A stretch of DNA of 64,000 nt from Lampris incognitus. Its lineage: Eukaryota; Chordata; Actinopteri; Lampriformes; Lampridae. Every line of letters begins with the position of its first letter. Within the stretch, counting starts at the first letter, position 1. The translations under genes were made by a program, and so were the position numbers. The notes under the pieces were generated by a model. The model searched no databases. It was given only the letters and a program-made list of their open reading frames with translations, and was not told the origin of the DNA. Below are positions 55,597 through 64,000 of this stretch, in pieces. The stretch covers positions 100,403,193 through 100,467,192 of the forward strand of contig NC_079213.1 in NCBI RefSeq assembly GCF_029633865.1. Reading direction: 5' to 3'.

Positions 55597-55920
55597 TTTG
55601 GTTATTGTTCACTTTTTAAGGCTTTAAATTGATTTGCTCCTACATACATTTCTGATTTATTGACCTGGTATACGTCCTCTTGACCATTAAGATCCGCAGA
55701 TGGAGCCCTGCTGGTTCGTCCTAGATCTCGGTTTGTCACAAAGGGTGACCGGGCTTTTGCTGTTAGAGCCCCCACACTATGGAACTCTCTTACTGTCGAA
55801 CTAAGACTAACCAAGTCTCCAGCCTCTTTTTTTATATCTCTTCTTAAAACTTTTCTTTTTATGAAAGCTTTTACAGATGTTTGATAATTGTTTTTATTCA
55901 TTTATACTGTTTTTATTTTT
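55597..55920 (+). pseudogene. L2-like LINE, C-terminal segment before RTE copy 3
   Basis: Continues the LINE: LKALN-like text, then RSRFVTKGDRAFAVRAPTLW-like reading (RPRSRFVTKGDRAFAV, APTLWNSLTVEL), TKSPASFFISLLKTFLFMKA. It ends in T-rich sequence at the RTE target duplication (55904-55920). Confidence 0.72.
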
Positions 55921-58900
55921 TAACCCAGCCACTGAGGATGCACAAGCCAGTGCATCCTTAGTGCCGGTCCCAAGCCCGGACAAATGGGGAGGGTTGCGTC
56001 ATGAAGGGCATCCGGCGTAAAATCTTTGCCAAATCAAATATGCGGATCATAAATAAGACTTACATACCGGATCGGTCGAGGCCCGGGTTACCAACGACCG
56101 CCACCGGTACTGTTAACCAGCAGGGTGTCGGTGGAAACTATGCTACTGTTGGGCGAAGGAGAAGGAGAGGGGGAAAGCATGTCCAGAGGCAGCTAGAGAG
56201 GAGGAAGGGTAGGCATGTGGAGGTGAGAGTTGGAACTTTGAATGTTGGCACTATGACTGGTAAAGGGAGAGAGCTGGCTGACATGATGGAAAGAAGAAAG
56301 GTAGGCATACTGTGTGTGCAAGAGACCAGGTGGAAGGGGAGTAAGGCCAGGAGTATCGGAGGTGGGTTCAAACTCTTCTACCATGGTGTGAATGGGAGGA
56401 GAAATGGGGTAGGGGTAATTCTGAAGGAAGAGTATGTCAAGAGCGTGCTGGAGGTGAAGAGAGTGTCAGACAGAGTGATGAGTATGAAGCTGGAAATTGA
56501 AGGTTTATTGCTGAATGTTATCAGCGCATATGCCCCGCACGTTGGGTGTGAGATGGATGAAAAAGAAGAATTCTGGAGTGAGTTGGACGACATGGTGGAG
56601 AGGGTACCCAAGGAGGAGAGAGTGGTGATTGGAGCGGACTTCAATGGACATGTTGGTGAAGGGAACAGAGGTGATGAGGAGGTGATGGGAAGGTATGGAG
56701 TCAAGAAGAGAAATGTGGAAGGACAGATGGTGGTTGATTTTGCGAAAAGGATGGAAATGGCTGTGGTGAATACATATTTCAAGAAGAGGGAGGAACACAG
56801 GGTGACGTACAAGAGTGGAGGAAAGTGCACACAGGTGGACTATATCTTATGTAGAAGGCACCATCTAAAAGGGATTGGAGACTGCAAGGTGGTGACAGGG
56901 GAGAGCGTAGCTAGGCAGCATCGGATGGTGGTCTGTAGGATGACTTTGGAGACCAAGAAGAGGAAGCGAGTGAAGACACAGCCGAAGATCAAATGGTGGA
57001 AGTTGAAGAAGGAAGACTGTTGTGTGGAGTTCAGGCAGGAGTTAAGACAGGCACTGGGTGGTAGTGAAGAGTTGCCAGATGGCTGGAAAACCACTGCAGA
57101 AATAGTGAGGGAGACAGCTAGGAAGGTACTTGGTGTGTCATCAGGACAGAGGAAGGAAGACAAGGAGACTTGGTGGTGGAATGAGGAAGTACAGCAAATT
57201 ATACAGAGGAAAAGGTTGGCAAAGAAGAAGTGGGATAGTCAGAGAGATGAAGAAAGTAGACAGGAGTACAAGGAGATGCAGCGTAAAGCAAAGAGAGAGG
57301 TGGCAAAGGCAAAGGAAAAGGCGTATGGTGAGTTGTATGACAGATTAGACACTAAGGAAGGAGAAAAGCACTTGTACCGATTGGCTAGACAGAGGGACCA
57401 AGCTGCAAAGGATGTGCAGCAAGTTAGGGTGATCAAGGATAGAGATGGAAATGTGCTGACAAGCGAGGAGAGTGTGCCAAGAAGGTGGAAGGAATACTTT
57501 GAGGGGCTGATGAATCAAGAAAATGAGAGAGAGAGAAGGTTGGATGATGTAGGGATAGTGAATCAGGAAGTTCAGCGGATTAGCAAGGAGGAAGTGAGGG
57601 CAGCTATGAAGAGGATGAAGAATGGAAAGGCAGTTGGTCCTGATGACATACCTGTGGAGGCATGGAGATGTTTAGGAGAGATGGCAGTGGAGTTTTTAAC
57701 TAGATTGTTTAACACCATCCTGGAAAGTGAGAGGATGCCTGAGGAGTGGAGAAGAAGCATACTGGTACCGATTTTCAAGAACAAGAGCGATGTGCAGAAC
57801 TGTAACAACTACAGAGGTATAAAGTTGATCAGCCACAGCATGAAGATTTGGGAAAGAGTAATAGAAGCTAGGTTAAGAGGAGAGGTGACGATCAGCGAGC
57901 AGCAGTATGGTTTCATGCCACGAAAGAGCACCACAGATGCGATGTTTGCTTTGAGAATGTTGATTGAGAAGTATAGAGAAGGCCAGAAAGAGTTGCATTG
58001 TGTCTTTGTAGATTTAGAGAAAGCTTATGACAGAGTGCCGAGAGAGGAGGTTTGGTATTGTATGAGGAAGTCAGGAGTTGCAGAGAAGTATGTAGGAGTG
58101 GTGCAGGATACGTATGAGGGAGGTGTGACAATGGTGAGGTGTGCGGTTGGAATGACAGATGGGTTCAAGGTGGAGGTGGGATTACATCAAGGATCGGCTC
58201 TTAGCCCTTTCTTGTTTGCAATGGTGATGGACAGGTTGACGGACAAGATCAGGCAGGAGTCTCCATGGACGATGATGTTCGCGGATGACATTGTGATCTG
58301 TAGCGAGAGTAGGGTGCAGGTTGAGGAGAGCCTGGAGAGGTGGAGGTATGCACTGGAGAGAAGAGGAATGAAAGTCAGTAGGAGCAAGACGGAATACCTA
58401 TGCGTGAATGAGAGAGAGGACAGTGGAATGGTCAGGATGCAAGGAGTGGAGGTGACAAAGGCATTTGAGTTTAAATACTTGGGGTCAACTGTCCAAAGTA
58501 ACGGGGAGTGCAGTAGAGAGGTGAAAAAGAGAGTGCAGGCAGGTTGGAGTGGGTGGAGAAGTGTGTCAGGAGTGATTTGCGACAGAAGGGTATCAGCAAG
58601 AGTTAAAGGGAAAGTTTACAAGATGGTTGTGAGACCAGCTATGTTATATGGTTTGGAGACAGTGGCACTGACGAAAAGACAGGAGGCGGAGCTGGAGGTG
58701 GCAGAGTTGAAGATGCTAAGATTTTCACTGGGAGTAACGAAGAAGGACAGGATTAGGAACGATTATATTAGAGGGACCGCTCAGGTTGGACGGTTTGGAG
58801 ACAAAGCAAGAGAGGCAAGATTGAGATGGCTTGGACATGTGTGGAGGAGAGATGCTGAGTATATTGGGAGAAGGATGCTGAATATGGAGCTGCCAGGGAA

Positions 58901-59061
58901 GAGGAGAAGAGGAAGGCCAAAGAGGAGGTTTATGGATGTGGTGAGGGAAGACATGCAGGTGGCTGGTGTGACAGAGGAAGACGCAGAAGACAGGAAGAAA
59001 TGGAAACGGATGATCCACTGTGGCGACCCCTAACGGGAGCAGCCGAAAGTAGTAGTAGTAG
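55921..59061 (+). mobile_element. RTE-clade LINE, copy 3, full length with intact ORF
   Basis: A 3,141-bp element, start TAACCCAGCCACTGAGGATG, end TAACGGGAGCAGCCGAAAG with (GTA)n. A perfect 17-bp target duplication ATACTGTTTTTATTTTT lies at 55904-55920 and 59062-59078. The single ORF has no stop or frameshift. It inserted in the sense direction into the 3' part of an L2-like LINE, as did copy 1. It is a good candidate for a recently active source element. Confidence 0.94.
56040..59033 (+). CDS. RTE endonuclease-reverse transcriptase, 997 aa, intact
   Basis: This polyprotein nicks target DNA and reverse-transcribes its own RNA at the nick in the nucleus. Residues about 60-290 form the apurinic-type endonuclease (TLNVGTM near 63, VQETRW, SAYAPHVG, GADFNGHVG near 197, VDYILCRR). 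A basic, coiled-coil linker follows. The reverse transcriptase covers about 500-800: AVGPDDIPVEAW, VPIFKNKSDVQNCNNYRGI, VFVDLEKAYDRV (motif A, near 654), LHQGSALSPFLF, MFADDIVIC (motif C, near 746). The C-terminus is basic (GKRRRGRPKRRFMDVV). I chose the ATG at 56040 because it aligns with the starts in copies 1 and 2; the same frame is open from an ATG at 56001 (1,010 aa), but that ATG is an A-for-G difference unique to this copy. Annotation pipelines may call it craniofacial development protein 2-like. Confidence 0.93.
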   Translation: MRIINKTYIPDRSRPGLPTTATGTVNQQGVGGNYATVGRRRRRGGKHVQRQLERRKGRHVEVRVGTLNVGTMTGKGRELADMMERRKVGILCVQETRWKGSKARSIGGGFKLFYHGVNGRRNGVGVILKEEYVKSVLEVKRVSDRVMSMKLEIEGLLLNVISAYAPHVGCEMDEKEEFWSELDDMVERVPKEERVVIGADFNGHVGEGNRGDEEVMGRYGVKKRNVEGQMVVDFAKRMEMAVVNTYFKKREEHRVTYKSGGKCTQVDYILCRRHHLKGIGDCKVVTGESVARQHRMVVCRMTLETKKRKRVKTQPKIKWWKLKKEDCCVEFRQELRQALGGSEELPDGWKTTAEIVRETARKVLGVSSGQRKEDKETWWWNEEVQQIIQRKRLAKKKWDSQRDEESRQEYKEMQRKAKREVAKAKEKAYGELYDRLDTKEGEKHLYRLARQRDQAAKDVQQVRVIKDRDGNVLTSEESVPRRWKEYFEGLMNQENERERRLDDVGIVNQEVQRISKEEVRAAMKRMKNGKAVGPDDIPVEAWRCLGEMAVEFLTRLFNTILESERMPEEWRRSILVPIFKNKSDVQNCNNYRGIKLISHSMKIWERVIEARLRGEVTISEQQYGFMPRKSTTDAMFALRMLIEKYREGQKELHCVFVDLEKAYDRVPREEVWYCMRKSGVAEKYVGVVQDTYEGGVTMVRCAVGMTDGFKVEVGLHQGSALSPFLFAMVMDRLTDKIRQESPWTMMFADDIVICSESRVQVEESLERWRYALERRGMKVSRSKTEYLCVNEREDSGMVRMQGVEVTKAFEFKYLGSTVQSNGECSREVKKRVQAGWSGWRSVSGVICDRRVSARVKGKVYKMVVRPAMLYGLETVALTKRQEAELEVAELKMLRFSLGVTKKDRIRNDYIRGTAQVGRFGDKAREARLRWLGHVWRRDAEYIGRRMLNMELPGKRRRGRPKRRFMDVVREDMQVAGVTEEDAEDRKKWKRMIHCGDP

Positions 59062-59078
59062 ATACTGTTTTTATTTTT

Positions 59079-59195
59079 ACTCTTACTTATTTGGTCTTAT
59101 TCTTATTTTTGCCTTGTCTGGTTTAATTCCTTTGTAAAGAACTTTGTAACATTGTTTTAGAAAAGTGCTTTACAAATAAAGTTGTTATTATTCAA
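59079..59195 (+). repeat. 3' tail of the L2-like LINE after RTE copy 3
   Basis: TTGCCTTGTCTGGTTTAATTCC...GTAAAGAACTTTGTAACATTG...AAAGTGCTTTACAAATAAAG, ending in TTATTATT. It is the L2-like 3' UTR end and matches 23141-23215 in layout. Confidence 0.72.
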
Positions 59196-59209
59196 CGATG
59201 AGGATGTGC

Positions 59210-59503
59210 ACTGTCGTGTATGAAATACAAATACTGTTCTAAACTGTTTAAGTAGATAACTGGGAAGTGCACACGGCAGACTTATGACAGTAACGTAGTA
59301 TTTATTTTTACGCTGTAACAACCTAGCTATCCCGAGTAGAGCGGAGTACCAAGAGAACGCCCTGGTGGCGATTCTGCATTATATACTCTTCAGGAACAAC
59401 CAATAGCTGACCTCCACCTCACTCAGCACCAATCACATTTGAATGTGCACATTCAAAACTAACCAACCCACACTGGTTAATATTCTGTGTTGGGAACACC
59501 ACA
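59210..59503 (-). repeat. 3' LTR of an outer Ty3/gypsy element (left limit uncertain)
   Basis: On the minus strand the purine tract GGGGAGGAGC (59504-59513) is followed by TGTGGTGTTCCCAACACAG, a plausible LTR start with TG. The LTR runs leftward to somewhere near 59210-59290; its CA end could not be fixed because the partner LTR lies outside the window. The LTR includes a perfect TTGAATGTGCACATTCAA palindrome (about 59442-59459). The matching pol C-terminus is at 63749-64000, and the inner gypsy element sits between the two. Confidence 0.6.
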
Positions 59504-59617
59504 GCTCCTCCCCTGTAAATTCAAACATTCTTTTTTTTCTAGGATTCTAACATATCCTTTTTGCTCTTAAGCTCATAACCATGTACAGTATTTCTTCAAC
59601 AGTAACCATACATTACA

Positions 59618-60199
59618 TTACAGTGTAGAGGAGCTCAAGCAGGAGTCGTGACAACTTTCTCTTTCGGCTACACAACGTGCACCATTTATTCCTTCCACCA
59701 TTACAACCACTACACACGTCCCCCCAGAATTCGCCTTAATACGAAAAGTCAGTGTGGCGAGGGGGGCGGATCTCTCTGCCCCAACGGCTCCGCTGAACAG
59801 GAGCTGGGGGCTGGTTAACCGCAGGCAAAGCAGCAGAGTCCTCACAACTGGACCGGGGAAAGGGAGGGGCTGGGGAAGCAGGGGGGGCTCGCCGGGGGAG
59901 GGGGGCAGAGCCGGGGGGCGCCCCCGCCGTGGGGGCAGGGCAAGACCAACAGGGCGGTCTAAGTCCAGGTGAGCAGGCTTGAGGCGGTCCACAGAAACCC
60001 GCTCCAGCCTGCTGCCAACCTCCACCACAAAGTGCTTATCTCCAGTGTCCCGTACCCGAAATGGGCCGTCGTAGGGTGGCTGCAGGGGACCGCGGTGCGC
60101 GGTGCGCGTCGTGACGGATGAAAACATACTCCGCCGACCGCAGCTCCGTGGGGACATAGGACTGAGAGCCGCCATGCTGAGAAGTGGGGACCGGTGCAA
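59618..60199 (-). pseudogene. Gypsy pol C-terminus, running through the 3' LTR
   Basis: After a frameshift near 60105, pol continues as LQPPYDGPFRVRDTGDKHFV and RLERVSVDRLKPAHLDLDRP, the usual post-integrase region of gypsy Pol, followed by a proline-rich tail. The frame does not stop before the LTR: it continues through the purine tract and the entire 92-bp 3' LTR (CVVVVMVEGINGARCVAERE) and ends at 59618-59620, just outside the element. The last ~33 residues are thus LTR- and host-encoded in this copy. Confidence 0.78.
59625..59716 (-). repeat. Inner gypsy 3' LTR (92 bp)
   Basis: TGTAGAGGAGCTCAAGCAGG ... CACTACACA on the plus strand, near-identical to 63612-63702. The purine tract of the element (CCCCCC on the plus strand, 59720-59725) is adjacent. 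Confidence 0.85.
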
Positions 60200-61607
60200 A
60201 AGCCCTGGCTTCCTCCTTCAGCGTAGTCCGTTGGCATCTGGCGGACCAGGGAGCTGTGGCGGTGGGAAGGAAATCCCCCGGGGCCCGAAGTGGCTGTCCG
60301 TAGACCAGTTCGGCGGATGAGGACTGGAGGTCCTCCTTGGGAGCCGTCCTGAGCCCAAGCATGACCCAAGGCAGTTTGTCGACCCAGCGGTCGTCCTTGA
60401 GGGTAGCCCGCAATGCGGCCTTCATTGAGCGATGGAACCTCTCGACCAATCCATTCGCCTGAGGGTGATATGCTGTGGTGCGATGGAGCCTCACCCCTAA
60501 ACCCGCGGCGATCTCCTCCCGGAGCGCTGACGTGAATTGCGGCCCTCTGTCCGAGGAGAGGTCAGATGGGGTGCCAAAGCGGGCGACCCAGGTTCCGATG
60601 AACGCTCGGGCAACCTCAGGCGCTGTCGTGGACGAAAGCGGGACGGCCTCTGGCCATCGCGTGGTCCTGTCGACCATGGTGAGCAGGTATGTGAAACCAC
60701 GGGAGGGGGGTAGGGGGCCTACCAGGTCCACATTCATGTGGTCGAACCTCCTCTCAGGTACCGTGAAAGGTATCGGGGGCGCTTTGACGTGCCGGAGCAC
60801 TTTGGAGCGTTGGCACTCCACACAGGTGTCAGCCCAGTCCCTCACATCCTTTTTGAGTCCATGCCAGACAAACTTTGCCGCCACCAACCTCTGTGAAGGC
60901 TTTCTGCCAGGGTGAGACAGCCCATGGACTGCGTCGAAGACCCGTCGCCTCCAAGCAGTCGGAACAACTGGTCGGGGCTGACCCGTAGAGACGTCGCACA
61001 GGAGCGTGGCGCCAGCGTCGTCGAAAGCCACATCCTCCAACTGCAGCCCTGTGTCGGCGGTCCTGCATGCCTGCACTCCTGGGTCAGCGGCCTGATCAGC
61101 CGCCATCTGGCTGTAGTCGAGTTCCAAATGGGCGGCACCAGCGATGGCCCGGGAGAGACAGTCAGCGACCGGGTTGGACTTCCCAGCGACATGCCTCACG
61201 TTGGTGGTAAACTCTGAGATGTAGGCCAACTGTCGCTGCTGGCGGGCTGACCACGGCTCTGCCACCTTGGCCATCGCGAACACCAGCGGTTTGTGATCGA
61301 CGAAAGCCGTGAACTGACGGCCCTCCAGTAGGAAACGAAAGTGCCTAACAGCGAGGAAAGGGCCAAGCAGCTCACGATCAAAGGTGCTGTATTTGTGCTC
61401 TCTCAGGTTCAACTGCCGGCTGAAGAAGGCAAGCGGCTGCCACGCACTGCTCACCCACTGCTCGTAAACCGCGCCGACAGCGTAGTCCGAAGCATCCGTC
61501 GTGATGGCAATGGGCGCTCCAGACACAGGGTGTGCCAGCATCGCCGCGTCAGCCAGGGCGGCCTTCACATCCTTAAAAGCCGTGTCCCTCTCTGCAGGCC
61601 AGTCCAC
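60036..61607 (-). pseudogene. Gypsy RNase H and integrase
   Basis: The 523-codon open stretch starts within the RNase H-like region: PIAITTDASDYAVGAVYEQW, LNLREHKYSTFDRELLGPFL, RFLLEGRQFTAFVDHKPLVF. The integrase zinc finger (H-H-C-C) is HGLSHPG...CVECQRSK. The DDE core is VDLVGPLPPSRGFTYLLTMV (D), SDRGPQFTS (D) and HRTTAYHPQANGLVERFHRS (E). The frame is shifted relative to RT near 61620 and is lost near 60105. Integrase would insert the cDNA into the genome; here the broken frames prevent a complete Pol. Confidence 0.87.
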
Positions 61608-61637
61608 AGCGTGTTTGGGGCTGTGCCCTTCAGAGCC

Positions 61638-62388
61638 TCATATAGGGGGCGGAGGAGATCGGCAGCCTGGGGGATAAACCGTGGTAGAAGGACACCATGC
61701 CAATGAACTCCCGGAGGGACTGGGCCGTGTGTGGGCGTGGAAAGTCTGCGACGGCCTCCACCTTAGATGGAAGGGGGGCCGCCCGTCCTTGGTGACCCGG
61801 TGGCCCAGGAAGTCGATGGTGCTCAGACCAAACTGGCATTTGGCCGGGTTAACTATCAACCCGTGCAGGCTGAGTCTCTCGAAAAGGGCTCTGAGGTGGG
61901 ACAAGTGCTCGGACACGGAGGTGCTAGCGACCAGGATGTCATCCAGGTACACAAAGAGGAAAGGCAGGTCCCGCAACACTGAGTCCATGAGGCGTTGGAA
62001 GGACTGCGTTCTTAAGCCCAAACGGCATGCGCAGGAACTCGAACAGTCCGAACGGAGTTTTCACAGCCGTTTTGGGGACATCAGCGGGATGGACGGGCAC
62101 CTGGTGGTATCCAGGGACGAGGTCCACCTTGGAAAAGATCACTTTCCCAGCCAGGTGGGCGGAGAAATCTTGGATGTGAGGGACCGGGTAGCGGTCCGGT
62201 GTTGCGTCATTGAGCCGACGGTAGTCACCACATGGACGCCACCCACCGCCAGGCTTAGGCACTATGTGGAGGGTCGAAGCCCACGGGCTGCTGGAGCGAC
62301 GGATGATGCCGAGGCGCTCCATGTTCTCAAACTCCGCCTTGGCGACAGAGAGCTTGGTCGGGTCGAGGCGCCGAGCTCGGGCGTGCAC
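61638..62388 (-). pseudogene. Gypsy reverse transcriptase
   Basis: Spread over two frames with shifts near 61990 and 61780. Upstream text: [60 protein letters not shown] and [16 protein letters not shown]. Downstream: the catalytic [13 protein letters not shown] (YLDD) and FLGHRVTKDG. The order and spacing are normal for gypsy Pol; the typical DL-GYHQ is VDLVPGYHQ. The sequence is complete but frameshifted. Confidence 0.87.
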
Positions 62389-62865
62389 CGGCGGGCCGGT
62401 GGTGACGATGTGGTCGTAGATGACGAGAATGTGGGCTGAGTGAGGTCAGGGAACTCGGAGAGAAGATGGAGAAACACGTCCTCATTGGAGAGCATGCTGG
62501 ACAGCCTGACGGAGTCTGTATCGCTGAGTGCACATGCGTGTGAAGCGAAGGTGACGGCGTCAATCAGGCGTCGATTCCTGACGTCCACCAGCAGCCCATG
62601 AGCACAAAGAAAATCTGCACCGAGGAGGGGAAATGCCACGTCGGCGGTGACAAAATCCCAGCTGAACCGATGTCCGTTAAAACACATGTCAATGTGCCTC
62701 GTGCCGTACGTACGGATAGAGCTGCCGTTAGCAGCTTCCATGGGATGCAGGTACAACACTCCTCTGCGCCCCAGTGTCGCATAGGAAACGCCGCCCCGAG
62801 ATGGAGTCTCGCAGGAAAAGCAGCCTGTTGTCCTCCACGCCGACGCCCATGGCCACTAGTGAGCG
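62262..62865 (-). pseudogene. Gypsy aspartic protease region
   Basis: In one frame the catalytic text is SGRRFLCDTGAQRSVVPAS (DTGA, about 62770-62820). A shift near 62757 returns the reading to the gag frame, which continues YGTRHIDMCFNGHRFSWDFV and PLLGADFLCAHGLLVD (the GADFL box of gypsy proteases) and a linker to RT. The DTGA motif and flanking strands are intact, but the two halves are in different frames. Confidence 0.82.
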
Positions 62866-63554
62866 CCGGCCTTGGCGTTTCCCGACGAGCTGAAATTGCA
62901 CGGGGAGGTGCACTTTTTCGCCTTGGCCCCGAACTTTGTATGGTAAAAGCACAGGCCGGGCTCCTGTCGCCGACCGGGGGTTGCCGCGGCGACCACCATT
63001 GAGTCACCAGGTGGTGGCGTGTGGGGGTGGGCAGGGGTGAGCGCGGACGCGCAGTGCTGCTGTTGGCTGGCCAGGAAGAACTTGTCAGCTTCTTCAGCTA
63101 GCTTGCGGCAATCGGTAATGCTGGTGTTAGCCAAAGCGGTCCGCACCTGAGCAGGCAGTTGTCGCAGAAACAGTTGGACAAAGAGGAAATCAGGTGTGTG
63201 CGCCGGTCCCAGCAGATTCAGCATTTTGTCCATGAGCTCGGATGGCTTGCTGTCACCCAAGCCTTGCAGAGAAAAGAGACGGGGGGCCCTCTCGGCGTCG
63301 GAAAGTCAAAAAATCTTCAAGAGGTGATCTTTGAGCCCCTTGTATTTGTCTGCCGCCGGAGGATCTGTAAGGAGACTCACCACTCTAGCTGCAGTCGAAC
63401 ATCCGAGCGCCGATACCACGTAGTAGTATTTAGTAGCATCATCCGTTATTTTGCGGATAGCAAACTGCGCTTCCGCCTGGGCGAACCATGTCGTTGCCGA
63501 TGACTCCCAGAACTCTGGCAATTTGAGAGAAACCGCGTTGATTTCGTCAACCAT
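62856..63554 (-). pseudogene. Gypsy gag, one nonsense codon
   Basis: The start MVDEINAVSLKLPEFWES leads into capsid-type helices (WFAQAEAQFAIRKITDDATK, YVVSALGCSTAARVVSLL). A TGA at 63306-63308 interrupts the frame, which continues LSDAERAPRLFSLQGLGDSK and FVQLFLRQLPAQVRTALANT. The end carries a zinc-knuckle-like CFYHTKFGAKAKKCTSPCNF. The order and size (about 230 residues) fit short gypsy Gag proteins. Gag would package the element RNA. Confidence 0.85.
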
Positions 63555-63596
63555 GTTCGTTCGAAAGATTGTCTCTGATAACTACCAAGAGACAAA

Positions 63597-63610
63597 CGTC
63601 GGGGTCACCA
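63597..63610 (-). promoter_or_regulatory. Primer-binding site complementary to tRNA-Trp
   Basis: One base after the 5' LTR the minus strand reads TGGTGACCCCGACG, the complement of a tRNA 3' end ...CGUCGGGGUCACCA. From memory this is the vertebrate tRNA-Trp 3' end, used as primer by several retroelements. Confidence 0.8.
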
Positions 63611-63611
63611 G

Positions 63612-63702
63612 TGTAGAGGAACTCAAGCAGGAGTCGTGACAACTTTCTCTTTCGGCTACACAACGTGCACCATTTATTCCTTCCACCATTACAACAACAA
63701 CA
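63612..63702 (-). repeat. Inner gypsy 5' LTR (91 bp)
   Basis: Same sequence as the 3' LTR except for one substitution near position 10 and its outer end, where a run of CAA units replaces CCACTACA. ACAG follows at 63703-63706, matching the left flank. Confidence 0.8.
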
Positions 63703-63748
63703 ACAGATTTCTTTTCTCTTTTTTTTTAATAACCAATCTGCATATCAG

Positions 63749-64000
63749 TCACAAGTTCAGTCTATCAGGAGGACGTCTGTCTCTCACAGGACGATCGTTC
63801 CTTTCCACAACTGGCGGTGGTGGTTCTACAGGTCGTTCTTCCACAACCTGTGGTTCAGGATGTTCTGACACATCAGTGTCTGCATTGAAATCATCAATCT
63901 CCCAAGAAGCTCTATCACAAGAGCCCATTTGAGTCTGATCTGGATTTCCCTTGACACCCAACATCTGGTTCACATGTCTTTTCACACAATTTCCATTTAC
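63749..64000 (-). pseudogene. Outer Ty3/gypsy pol C-terminus, partial at window edge
   Basis: The minus strand enters at the window end and reads GNCVKRHVNQML-like sequence, then an acidic and proline-rich segment and ends NDRPVRDRRPPDRLNL, stop at 63749-63751. R-R-PPDRL endings after an RRH.NQ/DQ motif are typical of the C-terminus of K02A2.6-like gypsy Pol proteins. The remainder of this element lies beyond 64000. It is the host of the inner gypsy insertion, and its 3' LTR is at about 59210-59503. Confidence 0.7.

Larger units (their letters stand above)
59625..63702 (-). mobile_element. Inner Ty3/gypsy element with very short LTRs
   Basis: LTRs at 63612-63702 (5') and 59625-59716 (3') are only 91-92 bp, with TG...CA ends. 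ACAG flanks both sides (59621-59624 and 63703-63706). A primer-binding site matching tRNA-Trp follows the 5' LTR, and a purine tract (TTCTGGGGGGAC) precedes the 3' LTR. In between are gag, protease, reverse transcriptase, RNase H and integrase on the minus strand, with one nonsense codon and several frameshifts. It inserted into the 3' UTR of another gypsy element. Confidence 0.9.

Noticed and set aside
59618..64000. An endogenous retrovirus with an envelope gene
   Set aside because: No envelope-like ORF is present between pol and the LTR; both elements are Ty3/gypsy retrotransposons.

Overview
This window looks like teleost fish nuclear DNA. It holds two spliced vertebrate genes (ptger3 and zranb2, both on the minus strand) surrounded by typical fish transposable elements: a Tc1/mariner DD38E element, BEL/Pao and Ty3/gypsy LTR elements, RTE and L2-like LINEs, a Penelope-like element, two families of tRNA-derived SINE, MITEs of hAT and piggyBac type, and long CA, GA, TATC and TA microsatellites. 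There are no operons or ribosome-binding sites. The species cannot be read from the sequence.

Layout. 1-5.9 kb: an L1 ORF2 3' end inside a large palindrome, whose left arm is split by a fold-back derivative of the Tc1-type element; then a repeat with inverted ends and GA-rich duplicated sequence. 5.9-17 kb: an intact DD38E transposon (5927-7544), then a degenerate hAT/ZMYM1-like transposase gene split at 8249/15408 by a 7.2-kb BEL/Pao element with two 580-bp LTRs and a 5-bp target duplication. 17-25 kb: a deep nest. A minus-strand LINE is split by a Penelope-like element with hammerhead-ribozyme cores, by an L2-like LINE (itself split by RTE copy 1), and by a SINE (itself split by a MITE carrying telomere-like CCCTAA repeats).

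26-36 kb is the genic island: a piggyBac-like MITE, the first coding exon of the prostaglandin E2 receptor EP3 gene (27562-28407), and all ten coding exons of zranb2 (30786-35983), giving a 325-residue SR-type splicing factor. The same two genes are neighbours in other vertebrates. 36-49.5 kb is gene-free: microsatellites, SINEs, MITEs nested in MITEs, and several complex unique stretches that could be conserved non-coding elements.

49.5-64 kb is again mobile DNA: RTE copy 2 (broken), another long-TIR MITE, LINE remnants, and an L2-like LINE carrying a SINE and RTE copy 3. RTE copy 3 is full length, with one uninterrupted endonuclease-reverse transcriptase ORF and a perfect 17-bp target duplication. 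The window ends in two nested Ty3/gypsy elements on the minus strand. The inner one has unusually short LTRs (about 92 bp), a primer-binding site matching tRNA-Trp, and a pol frame that runs through its own 3' LTR.

Only three ORFs look intact and functional as read: zranb2 (spliced), the DD38E transposase and the RTE copy 3 polyprotein; ptger3 is partial. The most unusual features are the layered palindromes at the left end, the telomere-repeat MITE, the paired ribozyme cores, and the repeated nesting of RTE within L2 3' ends. All calls come from reading the sequence and recalled family knowledge; no database search was run.
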